DNA of 64,000 nucleotides, from the NCBI GenBank assembly GCA_025462865.1, contig JAOAPI010000056.1, positions 40,156 through 104,155 on the forward strand, written 5' to 3'. This document shows positions 47,866-56,079 of this stretch, one piece after another. How positions within the stretch are numbered: position 1 is the stretch's first letter; every line of letters begins with the position of its first letter. The notes beneath the pieces are model-generated. The model ran no database searches and was not told the DNA's origin. It worked only from the letters and a program-made list of their open reading frames with translations. Source of the stretch: Candidatus Sulfotelmatobacter sp. (lineage in GTDB: Bacteria; Acidobacteriota; Terriglobia; Terriglobales; Acidobacteriaceae). The position numbers and the translations under genes are program-made.

Positions 47866-49041
47866 GTGACCTCGATCATAGGCGGAGGAAATCTCTGGAA
47901 TGCTCCACCATGGAAGTGGCTGGTGGTGCTGGCTCTCCTTGGACTTTCGGTCTTCTTATTTTTGTATAGGCCCGCGGCGCATCCGGTCAAAGTTGAGCTT
48001 CTGCCATTCACAGATTCTCCCCCGGCGTGGGACGGGTCGTATCCGTACCTCGTGATTTCTCTGGTGAGCAGCTCAAATCCCGTCAAGTTCAGCGCGACAA
48101 TCTCTCTGCGGAAGCCAACGGTTCGCCACGAATCGCCGGCCAATGAGTTTGCGGTGGACTTGCACACGGGAAGATTCGTGCTGCGCCAGACCGATTTTTT
48201 CGTTCGTGATGCCATGCCCCTGTCCCTTACGCGAACATACATCGCCTGGGATTTCCATAGCCGCGCCTTCGGAGTGGGAACAAGTCATCCTTATGATGTG
48301 TGTCCTACCGGCACGAGGTACCCGTATACGTATATGGATTTGAACCTTGAGGACTTTTATCAAGTGCACATGCCTCGCATCTCGAAAGGCACCGGCTATG
48401 CGGATGCGGTTTTCCGGCACAGTGAAACGTCGTCGGAGTTTTACGGATCTCAGGTTGCGTGGAATGGAAAGGGATGGACACTGAGTCTGCTTGACGGAAC
48501 AAGGTTCTATTTCCCCGAGGCCTACCATGCAAAAAGTTATGCGCAAGGAGCGGCAATCGCGATAGAGGACGCGCGGGGTCATCGCGTTCAATTGAAGCGA
48601 GGCAAGGCTCGCAATCTGGAACAACTCATTTCGCCTAGCGGGAACTCAATAAATTTCAAGTACGATACTGCCGACCGAATTGTCGAGGCCCAGGATGACG
48701 CAGGCCACGTCCGACACTATTCTTATAATTCGAGCGGACATCTCGAAACGGTGTCAGACGAATCGGGGGCTTTGTACCGATTCGAATATGCCCCGCTTAT
48801 GAATGATGCTGGATTTGATGCTTGGCTTATGACGAGGATCCTGGACGGTAGAGGCAGAATTCTCCTGCGAAATACCTACTTGTGGGGCAGGGTTTCGGAG
48901 CAATGGCTGGCAAACGGCGAGATTTACCGTTATCGATACAGATTAGCGGGGAGCGATGTAATGCAAACGTCGATCACGCTGCCCACAGGTGAACAGAGGA
49001 GTCTTTCGTTCGGGGACGGGAAGCTGATCGATCGAAAGTAG
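47866..49041 (+). CDS. RHS/YD-repeat-like protein with N-terminal membrane anchor
   Basis: A 391-residue protein: a membrane segment near residue 20 (WLVVLALLGLSVFLFLY), then a DUF6531-like segment (FAVDLHTGRFVLRQTDFFVR and SLTRTYIAWD) that opens many RHS proteins, followed by YD-like repeats (ISPSGNSINFKYDTADRIVE, YNSSGHLETVSDESG). It is far shorter than full RHS toxins and has no toxin C-terminus, so it is either a small stand-alone RHS-like protein or a remnant. The GTG start at 47866 lacks a good ribosome site. Confidence 0.65.
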   Translation: MTSIIGGGNLWNAPPWKWLVVLALLGLSVFLFLYRPAAHPVKVELLPFTDSPPAWDGSYPYLVISLVSSSNPVKFSATISLRKPTVRHESPANEFAVDLHTGRFVLRQTDFFVRDAMPLSLTRTYIAWDFHSRAFGVGTSHPYDVCPTGTRYPYTYMDLNLEDFYQVHMPRISKGTGYADAVFRHSETSSEFYGSQVAWNGKGWTLSLLDGTRFYFPEAYHAKSYAQGAAIAIEDARGHRVQLKRGKARNLEQLISPSGNSINFKYDTADRIVEAQDDAGHVRHYSYNSSGHLETVSDESGALYRFEYAPLMNDAGFDAWLMTRILDGRGRILLRNTYLWGRVSEQWLANGEIYRYRYRLAGSDVMQTSITLPTGEQRSLSFGDGKLIDRK

Positions 49042-49049
49042 AGCCAATG

Positions 49050-49475
49050 CTAGTTTGTCTTCATCCCCTGCGCCTTCGCCAGCTTTGCCTGGCGCTCGTC
49101 AAACGTCCAGAATCGTTCCGCCTTCAGTTCCAGCGCGCAGGCCACGTGCAGTGTGTCGAGCGTACGGATGCCGAGCTTCGGCGCGTAGCGGCGGCCCAGA
49201 TCGGCGCAAAGCTCGAAGGCGTTTTCGGGCATGACCACCTCAAGCCATAAGCCGTCGTCGCGGTCGCGCTTCAACGTGTCGAAGACCGTATCCGCCTCTG
49301 CCTGGGAAATCTTGCGATAAAAAACCTGTTTGGCGATGGCATGAAAACATTCCGCCGAGTGAAGAGGAGTAAACCAAACGCGGGGATTCTCTCTCATTCG
49401 CTCTACCGCGGCCGCCGAATTCGCGTCTCGCACGTATAGCGATGCGAGGAAACTGGTATCAGCATAGACCGTCAG
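49050..49475 (-). CDS. vapC: VapC-type PIN-domain toxin with probable CTG start
   Basis: 141 residues if translation begins at the CTG at 49473-49475. The PIN motif with the first catalytic Asp (TVYADTSFLASLYV) lies between this codon and the next ordinary start (GTG at 49433), and an in-frame TGA lies eight codons before the CTG, so no ATG, GTG or TTG is available. The CTGA overlaps the vapB stop, as ATGA does in many toxin pairs. Later acidic residues of the PIN site are seen (AECFHAI, RTLDTLHVACAL, FWTFDERQ). PIN toxins cleave RNA. The gene would be a truncated, inactive form if only the GTG is used. Confidence 0.85.
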   Translation of the reverse strand: MTVYADTSFLASLYVRDANSAAAVERMRENPRVWFTPLHSAECFHAIAKQVFYRKISQAEADTVFDTLKRDRDDGLWLEVVMPENAFELCADLGRRYAPKLGIRTLDTLHVACALELKAERFWTFDERQAKLAKAQGMKTN

Positions 49476-49708
49476 AAACGGCCTCGGTCCTTTATCAAGT
49501 CATCCACGACCGTTAAAACTCGATCGCCAAATATTCTCTTGGCACGAGCGGCGAAATCGGGATATTTGACCGGTTTTCCTTCCTCTTTCTCGGGAACGAT
49601 GCGTGCAATCACACGGTCGCGCTCTCGCAGTTCCACGGTGTTGCCGGCACGGAGCCACGCTTTCAGACGCCGGGTATCACGGAGCTGCCGCAGATTTACA
49701 GAAGGCAT
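49472..49708 (-). CDS. vapB: VapB-type antitoxin
   Basis: A 78-residue protein of the prevent-host-death/Phd-VapB kind: MPSVNLRQLRDTRRLKAWLR then NTVELRERDRVIARIVPE, followed by an acidic/basic C-terminal segment that should cover the toxin. The ATG at 49708 is chosen; the frame extends six codons into the operator. Its stop overlaps the toxin start. It neutralises the PIN toxin and binds the palindrome just upstream. Confidence 0.85.
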   Translation of the reverse strand: MPSVNLRQLRDTRRLKAWLRAGNTVELRERDRVIARIVPEKEEGKPVKYPDFAARAKRIFGDRVLTVVDDLIKDRGRF

Positions 49709-49714
49709 GCTATT

Positions 49715-49739
49715 ATTGTGACACATAATGTGTCACAAT
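49715..49739. promoter_or_regulatory. vapBC operator palindrome
   Basis: A perfect 25-bp inverted repeat with arms ATTGTGACACA / TGTGTCACAAT around TAA. It lies in the 51-bp gap between vapB and the divergent MBL-fold gene, so it can control both. It is the expected autoregulatory site of a toxin-antitoxin pair. Confidence 0.8.
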
Positions 49740-49759
49740 GCAATTAAGCGAGGCTTACC

Positions 49760-50479
49760 ATGAAATTGCTATGGATCACTTTTCTTGCTGTGTTCTGGTT
49801 AGCGGCGAATACCACCAACACGCAAGTGTTTCCCACGTCCGCGGGTGCGGTGAAGATTACTCCGCTGTATCACGCCAGCACTCTGATCGAGGCAGGCGGG
49901 AAAATTATCTACCTCGATCCTGCCAAGCCTGCCAAATTATCGGGACTTCCAAAGGCCGACCTCATTCTGATCACGGACATCCATGGCGACCACATGGATC
50001 CCGATTCGATCAAAGAAGTCAGCAAGGCGGGAACGGAAATTATGGCGCCGCCAGCGGTGGTCCAGACGGTGACCAGCGCCAAGCCGATTGCTAATGGAGA
50101 AACCAAAAATTGGCAGGGTTGGACGATTGAAGCGATTCCCGCTTACAACCTCAAACGCGGTCCCGCTCCTGGAAAACTCTTTCATGATAAGGGACGCGGC
50201 AACGGTTACGTTCTGACTTACGGCGGCAAGAGATTTTATTTCTCAGGCGATACCGAAGGCGTCCCGGAAATGCGCGCGCTGAAAAACGTCGATGTCGCGT
50301 TCGTCTGCATGAATCTGCCTTACACCATGCCGCCAGATGAGGCTGCGGACGCGGTAAAGGCTTTCCATCCAAAGATTGTGATCCCTTACCACTATCGCGG
50401 ATCTGATCTCGCCATCTTTCAAAAAGGCTTGGAAGGAAGCGGTATTGAAGTGCGGATGCTTGATTGGTATCCGAAATAG
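49760..50479 (+). CDS. Exported MBL-fold metal-dependent hydrolase
   Basis: A 239-residue metallo-beta-lactamase-fold protein with a signal peptide (MKLLWITFLAVFWLAAN). Metal motifs: TDIHGDHMD (HxxxHxDH variant, here HGDHMD), FSGDTEG and the final His in IPYHYRG. It is of the UlaG/YtkL-like group (ITPLYHASTLIEAGGKIIYL). The substrate is unknown. Divergent from vapBC across a shared operator; it ends in a hairpin terminator. Confidence 0.88.
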   Translation: MKLLWITFLAVFWLAANTTNTQVFPTSAGAVKITPLYHASTLIEAGGKIIYLDPAKPAKLSGLPKADLILITDIHGDHMDPDSIKEVSKAGTEIMAPPAVVQTVTSAKPIANGETKNWQGWTIEAIPAYNLKRGPAPGKLFHDKGRGNGYVLTYGGKRFYFSGDTEGVPEMRALKNVDVAFVCMNLPYTMPPDEAADAVKAFHPKIVIPYHYRGSDLAIFQKGLEGSGIEVRMLDWYPK

Positions 50480-50502
50480 ACGTCGCGTCCTCGCGAATTA
50501 AA

Positions 50503-50529
50503 GGGAGCCAGTTTTAAAAACTGGCTCCC
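50503..50529. terminator. Hairpin between convergent genes
   Basis: GGGAGCCAGTTTT-T-AAAACTGGCTCCC, a 27-bp perfect hairpin between the convergent MBL-fold and phosphoesterase genes. On the minus strand it is followed by TTTAATT, so it probably ends transcripts in both directions. Confidence 0.7.
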
Positions 50530-50558
50530 CGATAAACCTGTCACGTTACAAACGGAGT

Positions 50559-51812
50559 CTACTTGCGTTCTCCAAACAGATCCGACATGGTGTTGGTGGT
50601 GGCATCGCAGGCATGATTAAGGCAGGGCAACTTCAGGCCTCCCTCGATCGTGCGGAGCAGAGAGAAGTGGTTGTAGAACGTACTGCTCTGCAGGTTACGT
50701 ACGCCGTAGTTGGTGTCCACGATGGCAATTACCTGGTTTGTGATCGGCTGGACCGCGTAGTCGTTTTCGTCCCAGACCACGACTATGGCGTTGTGACCTT
50801 CCTTCCATGCTTTGGAGCCGTGAATCGCGGTCACGATCTTCTGCACCGCTTGATCTCCCAAAATAATCAATGCCGGGTTTAAGCCAGCCTGGGTGCCATT
50901 GCTGGTCGGATCAAAGTTGCAGAAGGCGGTGGAGTTGCCGCGACCATGCTGGTCATTGCATTGGTTGGGCACGATATAAGAAAAGTTTGGCACTTTGCCC
51001 GAACCCAAATCACTCCACAGACCGCTCATGCCATCAAAGCCCGTAATGTTCGCGTAGCTGGCGAGGGGGTTCGTACCTTGCTGCACGCTCTGGAAGTAGA
51101 CGAATGGATCGTGCTTGGCGGCGTAGAGCTGAACGATGTCGGAGGTAGTGAGCGGTGGAATCAGTTGCGGATTGATCAAACCGAAGTCCGTATTGTTGGT
51201 GAAGTTGCCGTCGCTGTAGTTGACGAGATCCGGACCGGTCATCGGGAGATTTTCCTGATAAGTCTTCCAGCTTTTTCCAGCAGCGGCAAGCTGATCGGCG
51301 ATGGTGATGCCCAGGGTGTTCGACGCGGCCGCGTAAGAGCGCGTGCCGTCGATGTTGATTTCGCAAGGCGGGCCCGAGACTTCGTTCGTGCAATCCAGCG
51401 CCGGGGTCGCGGCGTCGCTTCCGCTGCCTGAGATGGGGCAAACGGCGGGACTGGGCGGGTTGTCGGTATTGGCTACTCCTGAGGAAAGGTTCGTGGTGCA
51501 GGACGCGTTATGCCAGTCAGGCGCATTGTCGCTCTGGACACCGAAGTTCGAGCCTCCTACGGTCTCGAGGTAATTCGTAAGGCTGGGATGGGCTACGGCG
51601 AAGAAGTTCGTCGCGAGATTGGCCCGCTGCGCGTACTGGTTGATGAATGGGGCGTTGGGATTATTGAGAATTTCGGAATATCCGTGATTTTCCATCATGA
51701 TGAGGAAAACGTGGTCAAGGGGTTTTACGCCTTTCGGCACGGGGCCCTCTTGCGCGAAAGCTGCAGCAGCTACAACGAGTAGCGAGAAAATCGTTAAAGT
51801 TCGTGTCTTCAT
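50559..51812 (-). CDS. Secreted phosphoesterase (acid phosphatase/phospholipase C-like)
   Basis: A 417-residue protein with a signal peptide (MKTRTLTIFSLLVVAAAAFA, cleavage before QEG). The phosphoesterase family (PF04185-like) start motif is DHVFLIMMENHGYSEIL; AVAHPSLTNYLETVGGS holds the nucleophile region, and VVVWDENDYAVQPI is the C-terminal metal motif. Four Cys in the middle suggest disulphides. It probably releases phosphate from external esters. Confidence 0.9.
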   Translation of the reverse strand: MKTRTLTIFSLLVVAAAAFAQEGPVPKGVKPLDHVFLIMMENHGYSEILNNPNAPFINQYAQRANLATNFFAVAHPSLTNYLETVGGSNFGVQSDNAPDWHNASCTTNLSSGVANTDNPPSPAVCPISGSGSDAATPALDCTNEVSGPPCEINIDGTRSYAAASNTLGITIADQLAAAGKSWKTYQENLPMTGPDLVNYSDGNFTNNTDFGLINPQLIPPLTTSDIVQLYAAKHDPFVYFQSVQQGTNPLASYANITGFDGMSGLWSDLGSGKVPNFSYIVPNQCNDQHGRGNSTAFCNFDPTSNGTQAGLNPALIILGDQAVQKIVTAIHGSKAWKEGHNAIVVVWDENDYAVQPITNQVIAIVDTNYGVRNLQSSTFYNHFSLLRTIEGGLKLPCLNHACDATTNTMSDLFGERK

Positions 51813-52044
51813 GAATTCTTGCCTCCTTGGATTGTTTTAATGGGTTGGAGTTCGCTGGAATGGTGACCGCTACTTGATCCTTAGAAAACCTATGGCGAGT
51901 GCATTAATGTGATGTGACAGTCTGGTTAAGATTGGGTGAATTGCGGACAAGTGTGGGGTGCGTTGCGGCCGCTCGAATAACCAGCCATTTTCAACGCCGC
52001 ACGAGACAGGCCAGAAAACACCTTAGTATGCAAATTCTTTCGCG
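51813..52044. other. Gene-free stretch before a promoter
   Basis: Between the phosphoesterase start and the promoter at 52045. I see no gene, repeat or RNA in it. Confidence 0.4.
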
Positions 52045-52073
52045 TTGACCGGTACCTACGACCGTACTATAGT
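52045..52073 (+). promoter_or_regulatory. Sigma-70-like promoter
   Basis: TTGACC (52045-52050), 17-bp spacer, TATAGT (52068-52073). It lies 142 bp upstream of the TTG start of the Asp-box protein and is the best promoter match in the window. Confidence 0.65.
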
Positions 52074-52215
52074 AGCCGCCTGCGTCCGACCAGCGCCGCT
52101 TTGCGCCGATATACAGCCGGCCCTAGCACGATGATCTGCGCATTTCTTGCTGACCAAAAAGTTTTTCCGTTTCGAGATTTGTCCAACAAAGTTCTATACC
52201 GCCCAGGAGGATCCA

Positions 52216-53706
52216 TTGCTTACGCTAGCGACCCAGACTAAGAAGTTCGGACCGACATGCTTGCTGACGTTTATTCTGCTGGCTCTGTTCCTTGCCGCAG
52301 GCACTGCAGGCGCCCAGGTTCCGCTGACCCAGATAAGCACAGACACGTTCACAAATAGCTCAAGCCAACATGAAACCGAAGTGGAGCCCGCCAGTTATGC
52401 GGTCGGATCCACGATCGTGTCCGTATTTCAGGTAGGCCGGTTCACGGATGGAGGCTCGTCCGATATTGGCTTCTCTACGTCCACCAATGGTGGTACGACT
52501 TGGACACACGGTTCGCTTCCCGGTATTACAAAGATTGAAGGTACGGGCACGTATGACCGAGCCAGCGATACTTCCGTAACTTATAACGTTAAGAACAAAG
52601 TGTGGCTTGCGGAAGTGCTGGCATTGTCGGCAACGGGCGGTCCGCACGGGGCGGCCGTACTGGTGAGCAGCTCAACCGACGGCATCACCTGGAATAATCC
52701 CGCGGTCGTATCGAAGGTCGAAAGCGGAGGCTATTACGACAAGCCCTGGATCGGCTGCGACAATCACCCGAAGAGCCCGTTCTACGGCAACTGCTACGTG
52801 GAGTGGGATGACTTCAGCCAGTTTGACCTGATCGAGATGAGCACATCAACAGACGGCGGGAAGACCTGGAGCGCAAAGAAAACTACTTCCGGTCAAGCAT
52901 CCGGAAATGGCGGGCTGCCCCTGGTTCAACCGAACGGAACGGTGATTGTGCCGATTGACGATCCATTTCTGTCGAGTGTTTTGGCGTTCAAGTCCACGGA
53001 CGGCGGTGCCAGTTGGACCGCTCCCGTAACCGTTGCTTTCATCTCCGAGCACTTCGTTGCAGGCAACATGCGGGCCCTCCCATTGATTGCTGCGCAGATC
53101 GATGCTGCCGGCAAAGTCTATGTGGTGTGGGCGGACTGCAGTTTTCGTACGTCCTGCTCGTCGAATGACATTGTGATCAGCACTTCAAACGATGGAACGA
53201 CATGGACCGCTCCGGCACGGATTCCGATTGACCCTGTCACCAGCACGGTGGATCACTTCACGCCAGGTTTGACCGTAAAGCCGGGAAGCTCGGGAAGCAC
53301 CGCAGCTATCGGCTTGAGCTTTTACTTCTTTCCGAAAGCCAACTGCACGACTTGCAACCTGAGTGTGGGCTACGTTGCCTCCACCAACGGTGGCGCGACG
53401 TGGAGCAGGAGGAGAACTTTGACCAACGGAATCAATCCCAGCTGGCTGGCTTCGACAACCTCCGGGCAAATGGCGGGAGATTACATAACCGCGGAAATTC
53501 AGGGGGGCGTAGTGCATGGAATATTTGCCAGTGCGAAGGCTCCCTCGGGCTCCACTCTTAACGAAGAGACCTTCACCAATACTACCGCCGTGGCCGATAT
53601 TGCAGCCGATGAGCCGCAGTTCAGCTCGGCAAACGACAAACCTGTTCCTAACGCTCATTCTGATCGACCGAAGCGCACGACTCCGCACCGGGAAGATCAG
53701 CGATAG
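52216..53706 (+). CDS. Secreted sialidase-like Asp-box propeller protein
   Basis: A 496-residue protein. The TTG at 52216 is chosen because a perfect AGGAGG site lies five bases upstream; it gives a signal peptide (LATQTKKFGPTCLLTFILLA, AGAQ). Six Asp-box-type turns are seen: STNGGTTW, SSTDGITW, STDGGKTW, STDGGASW, SNDGTTW and STNGGATW. These mark a six-bladed sialidase-type propeller. The catalytic Arg triad and Tyr of true sialidases cannot be verified here, so enzyme activity is open. A terminator follows the stop. Confidence 0.8.
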   Translation: MLTLATQTKKFGPTCLLTFILLALFLAAGTAGAQVPLTQISTDTFTNSSSQHETEVEPASYAVGSTIVSVFQVGRFTDGGSSDIGFSTSTNGGTTWTHGSLPGITKIEGTGTYDRASDTSVTYNVKNKVWLAEVLALSATGGPHGAAVLVSSSTDGITWNNPAVVSKVESGGYYDKPWIGCDNHPKSPFYGNCYVEWDDFSQFDLIEMSTSTDGGKTWSAKKTTSGQASGNGGLPLVQPNGTVIVPIDDPFLSSVLAFKSTDGGASWTAPVTVAFISEHFVAGNMRALPLIAAQIDAAGKVYVVWADCSFRTSCSSNDIVISTSNDGTTWTAPARIPIDPVTSTVDHFTPGLTVKPGSSGSTAAIGLSFYFFPKANCTTCNLSVGYVASTNGGATWSRRRTLTNGINPSWLASTTSGQMAGDYITAEIQGGVVHGIFASAKAPSGSTLNEETFTNTTAVADIAADEPQFSSANDKPVPNAHSDRPKRTTPHREDQR

Positions 53707-53769
53707 GACGATCATCCTTCGACGATCTTCCTTCGATGATAACAAGGGTGGGTTGATGTTTTGAAAGTG

Positions 53770-53804
53770 ACGGCCGCTCGAAAAGGGCGGCCGTTTATTT
53801 TTTA
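53770..53804 (+). terminator. Rho-independent terminator
   Basis: ACGGCCGC, loop, GCGGCCGT, then TTATTTTTT. It ends the Asp-box gene transcript. Confidence 0.85.
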
Positions 53805-53922
53805 GGTGACGCGCGGCTCTAGCGACGGATCAAAAAGGAATCAGAACAGGCTACAGTCACGTCCATCCGGACACCCTCGATGATCCGGTTGCGCCTGCAT
53901 AAAGCGTGGTAATATCCGGCCA

Positions 53923-54975
53923 GTGGCCGCGGCAAAAAATAATCCTAACCTGAATTACAGTCCCGACCGACTGGTGTCGGCGGCGGCGGTGGAAGACGAT
54001 TCGTCGTTCGAGCTGAAGCTGCGGCCGCAGCGGCTCAACGAATTCATCGGGCAGTCGAAGGTCAAAGAAAATCTGAAGATTGCGATTGAGGCCGCCCGCT
54101 CGCGCGGCGAGGCCATGGATCACGTCTTGCTCTACGGCCCTCCGGGACTGGGCAAGACAACGTTAGCCAACATCATTGCGAACGAACTTGGCGTGCACTT
54201 TCAGCCAACGGCGGCGCCGCTGTTGCAAATCAAGGGAGATTTAACCGCAATCATCACCAATATGCAGGACAAGCAAGTCCTGTTTATCGACGAGATTCAC
54301 CGCCTGCAGCCGGTTTTGGAGGAGCTGCTGTATTCGGCCCTGGAAGACTACAAGCTCGACATCATCATCGGCCAGGGGCCTTCGGCGCGCACGCACACAC
54401 TGGAAGTGAAGCCGTTTACGTTTGTTGGCGCGACCACGCGGGCGGGACTGATTTCGGCGCCGCTGCGGTCGCGGTTTGGCATTGTGCTGCGGCTGGAGTT
54501 TTACACTCCGGAGGATTTGCGCGTGATTGTGGAACGGTCAGCGGAGATTCTGGGAGTGGAAGTCGACGATGCGGGCGCGACCGAGATTGCGAGCCGGTCT
54601 CGTGGCACTCCGCGTATTGCCAACCGCCTTTTGCGGCGCGTCCGCGACTATGCGCAAGTGCGGGGCGCGGGCAAAATTGATTTACCAACCGCCCAGGCCG
54701 CGCTACAAATGCTGGAAGTGGATCAATATGGTTTCGATGAAGTGGACCGCCGGCTGCTGTTGACGATCATCGAAAAATACCAGGGCGGGCCGGTGGGCGT
54801 TAATACGCTGGCTGCCGTGCTGGCGGAAGAGCCGGATGCGATTGAAGAGATCTACGAGCCTTTCCTGATGCAGATCGGTTTTCTGAATCGCACTCCGCGA
54901 GGCCGGGTCGCGACCCAACTGGCGTACGATTATTTCAAAATCGTCCCTACCCGCAGGCAGAGTTCGCTGTTTTAA
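53923..54975 (+). CDS. ruvB: Holliday junction branch-migration helicase RuvB
   Basis: A 350-residue AAA+ protein. Walker [19 protein letters not shown], Walker [17 protein letters not shown], sensor [20 protein letters not shown] and arginine finger, then the C-terminal winged helix ([20 protein letters not shown]). The start is a GTG at 53923. It drives branch migration with RuvA; ruvA and ruvC are not in the window. The stop overlaps the end of the convergent transporter gene by four bases. Confidence 0.97.
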   Translation: MAAAKNNPNLNYSPDRLVSAAAVEDDSSFELKLRPQRLNEFIGQSKVKENLKIAIEAARSRGEAMDHVLLYGPPGLGKTTLANIIANELGVHFQPTAAPLLQIKGDLTAIITNMQDKQVLFIDEIHRLQPVLEELLYSALEDYKLDIIIGQGPSARTHTLEVKPFTFVGATTRAGLISAPLRSRFGIVLRLEFYTPEDLRVIVERSAEILGVEVDDAGATEIASRSRGTPRIANRLLRRVRDYAQVRGAGKIDLPTAQAALQMLEVDQYGFDEVDRRLLLTIIEKYQGGPVGVNTLAAVLAEEPDAIEEIYEPFLMQIGFLNRTPRGRVATQLAYDYFKIVPTRRQSSLF

Positions 54976-55883
54976 GATTCGGCAGTTATGGATTTGCTTG
55001 CGCTTTGGGACCGGCGGCTGAAATAGACCGCTGCGCCAACAATTAAGATGCCGCCGAGAAGAGCCATCTTTCCCAGCTTCTCGTGCAGAATCGCCACTCC
55101 CAGCAGGGTTCCAACCACCGGCTCCAGGTTTAAGAAAATACCCGCGCGCGACGCAGGGATGCGCGACAGTCCCAAATTCCAAAAAAGGTATGCGGCGGCT
55201 GTGGCCAGTAAACCTTGTGCCACCACTGCGACCCAGGTCTTCGGCGAGAAATGAAACCGTAGCGGATGGGTCAATTCAACCCAAATGAGCAGCATAATCA
55301 TGCCTGCAACCATCATCGTAGCGGTGACGTGCAGAGCATCGTAGTCATTCACCAGGCGTTTGGTACAAAGAGTCATCGCAACCGCCGCGAACATGGCAAG
55401 CAGAACGAGAAAATCGCCCTTTGCCGTCGGCTGCGGACCACTGATTGTGTTCCGGCTGGAGAAAGCAATGAGCACTGCGCCCGTCGCTGATAGAGCAAGC
55501 ATTCCCCACTCGACGCCGTGAAGCCGTTCGTTCAAAAACACGGCCGAACTCAGCGCCAGCAGCACGGGCAAGACCCCCACTATCAAGGAAGCGTGAGAAA
55601 CCGTGGTCAACTGAAGCCCTTTGAATTGCAGCAGAAACTGTACGGGTACGCCGATTAACGCCGCTAACAAGAGCAGCCGCCAGTCCTTTGCGCGGAATGA
55701 TTGCCGGCGCCAGAGCAGGACGGGTGAAAGGGCAACGGCGGCAACAAGGAAACGGAAGGCGACGTTTTCGGAAACCGTCATTTCGTAAAAGGCGATTTTT
55801 CCAAATAAGAAGCCGGTTCCCCAAAGCGATCCGGCAGCCGCGAGAAACAAGAACGGTAATATTTGCCGTACTCGATGGTTCAT
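54972..55883 (-). CDS. EamA/DMT-family transporter
   Basis: A 303-residue protein from the ATG at 55883 with ten transmembrane helices in two EamA repeats: [20 protein letters not shown] opens the first, [20 protein letters not shown] the second, and [20 protein letters not shown] with [14 protein letters not shown] ends it. Family members export amino acids or other metabolites. The substrate is unknown. Confidence 0.9.
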   Translation of the reverse strand: MNHRVRQILPFLFLAAAGSLWGTGFLFGKIAFYEMTVSENVAFRFLVAAVALSPVLLWRRQSFRAKDWRLLLLAALIGVPVQFLLQFKGLQLTTVSHASLIVGVLPVLLALSSAVFLNERLHGVEWGMLALSATGAVLIAFSSRNTISGPQPTAKGDFLVLLAMFAAVAMTLCTKRLVNDYDALHVTATMMVAGMIMLLIWVELTHPLRFHFSPKTWVAVVAQGLLATAAAYLFWNLGLSRIPASRAGIFLNLEPVVGTLLGVAILHEKLGKMALLGGILIVGAAVYFSRRSQSASKSITAES

Positions 55884-56079
55884 GCTCCCGTCATTCTCCT
55901 GCCGGCATTCTGCATTTCCCGAGGCCACGTTTCTAGGGTTAGTTTTTAGGGCTCTGTCTGATTAATACCAAGACCTTCGGAATTCGATACAAACACTCTT
56001 TTTCTGTGTAGTCTGGCGGCGAATAGTGTATCTTGCTCACTTCCCCGCCGGGGCCGGGGAAGACGAGGGAGTATTGCGT

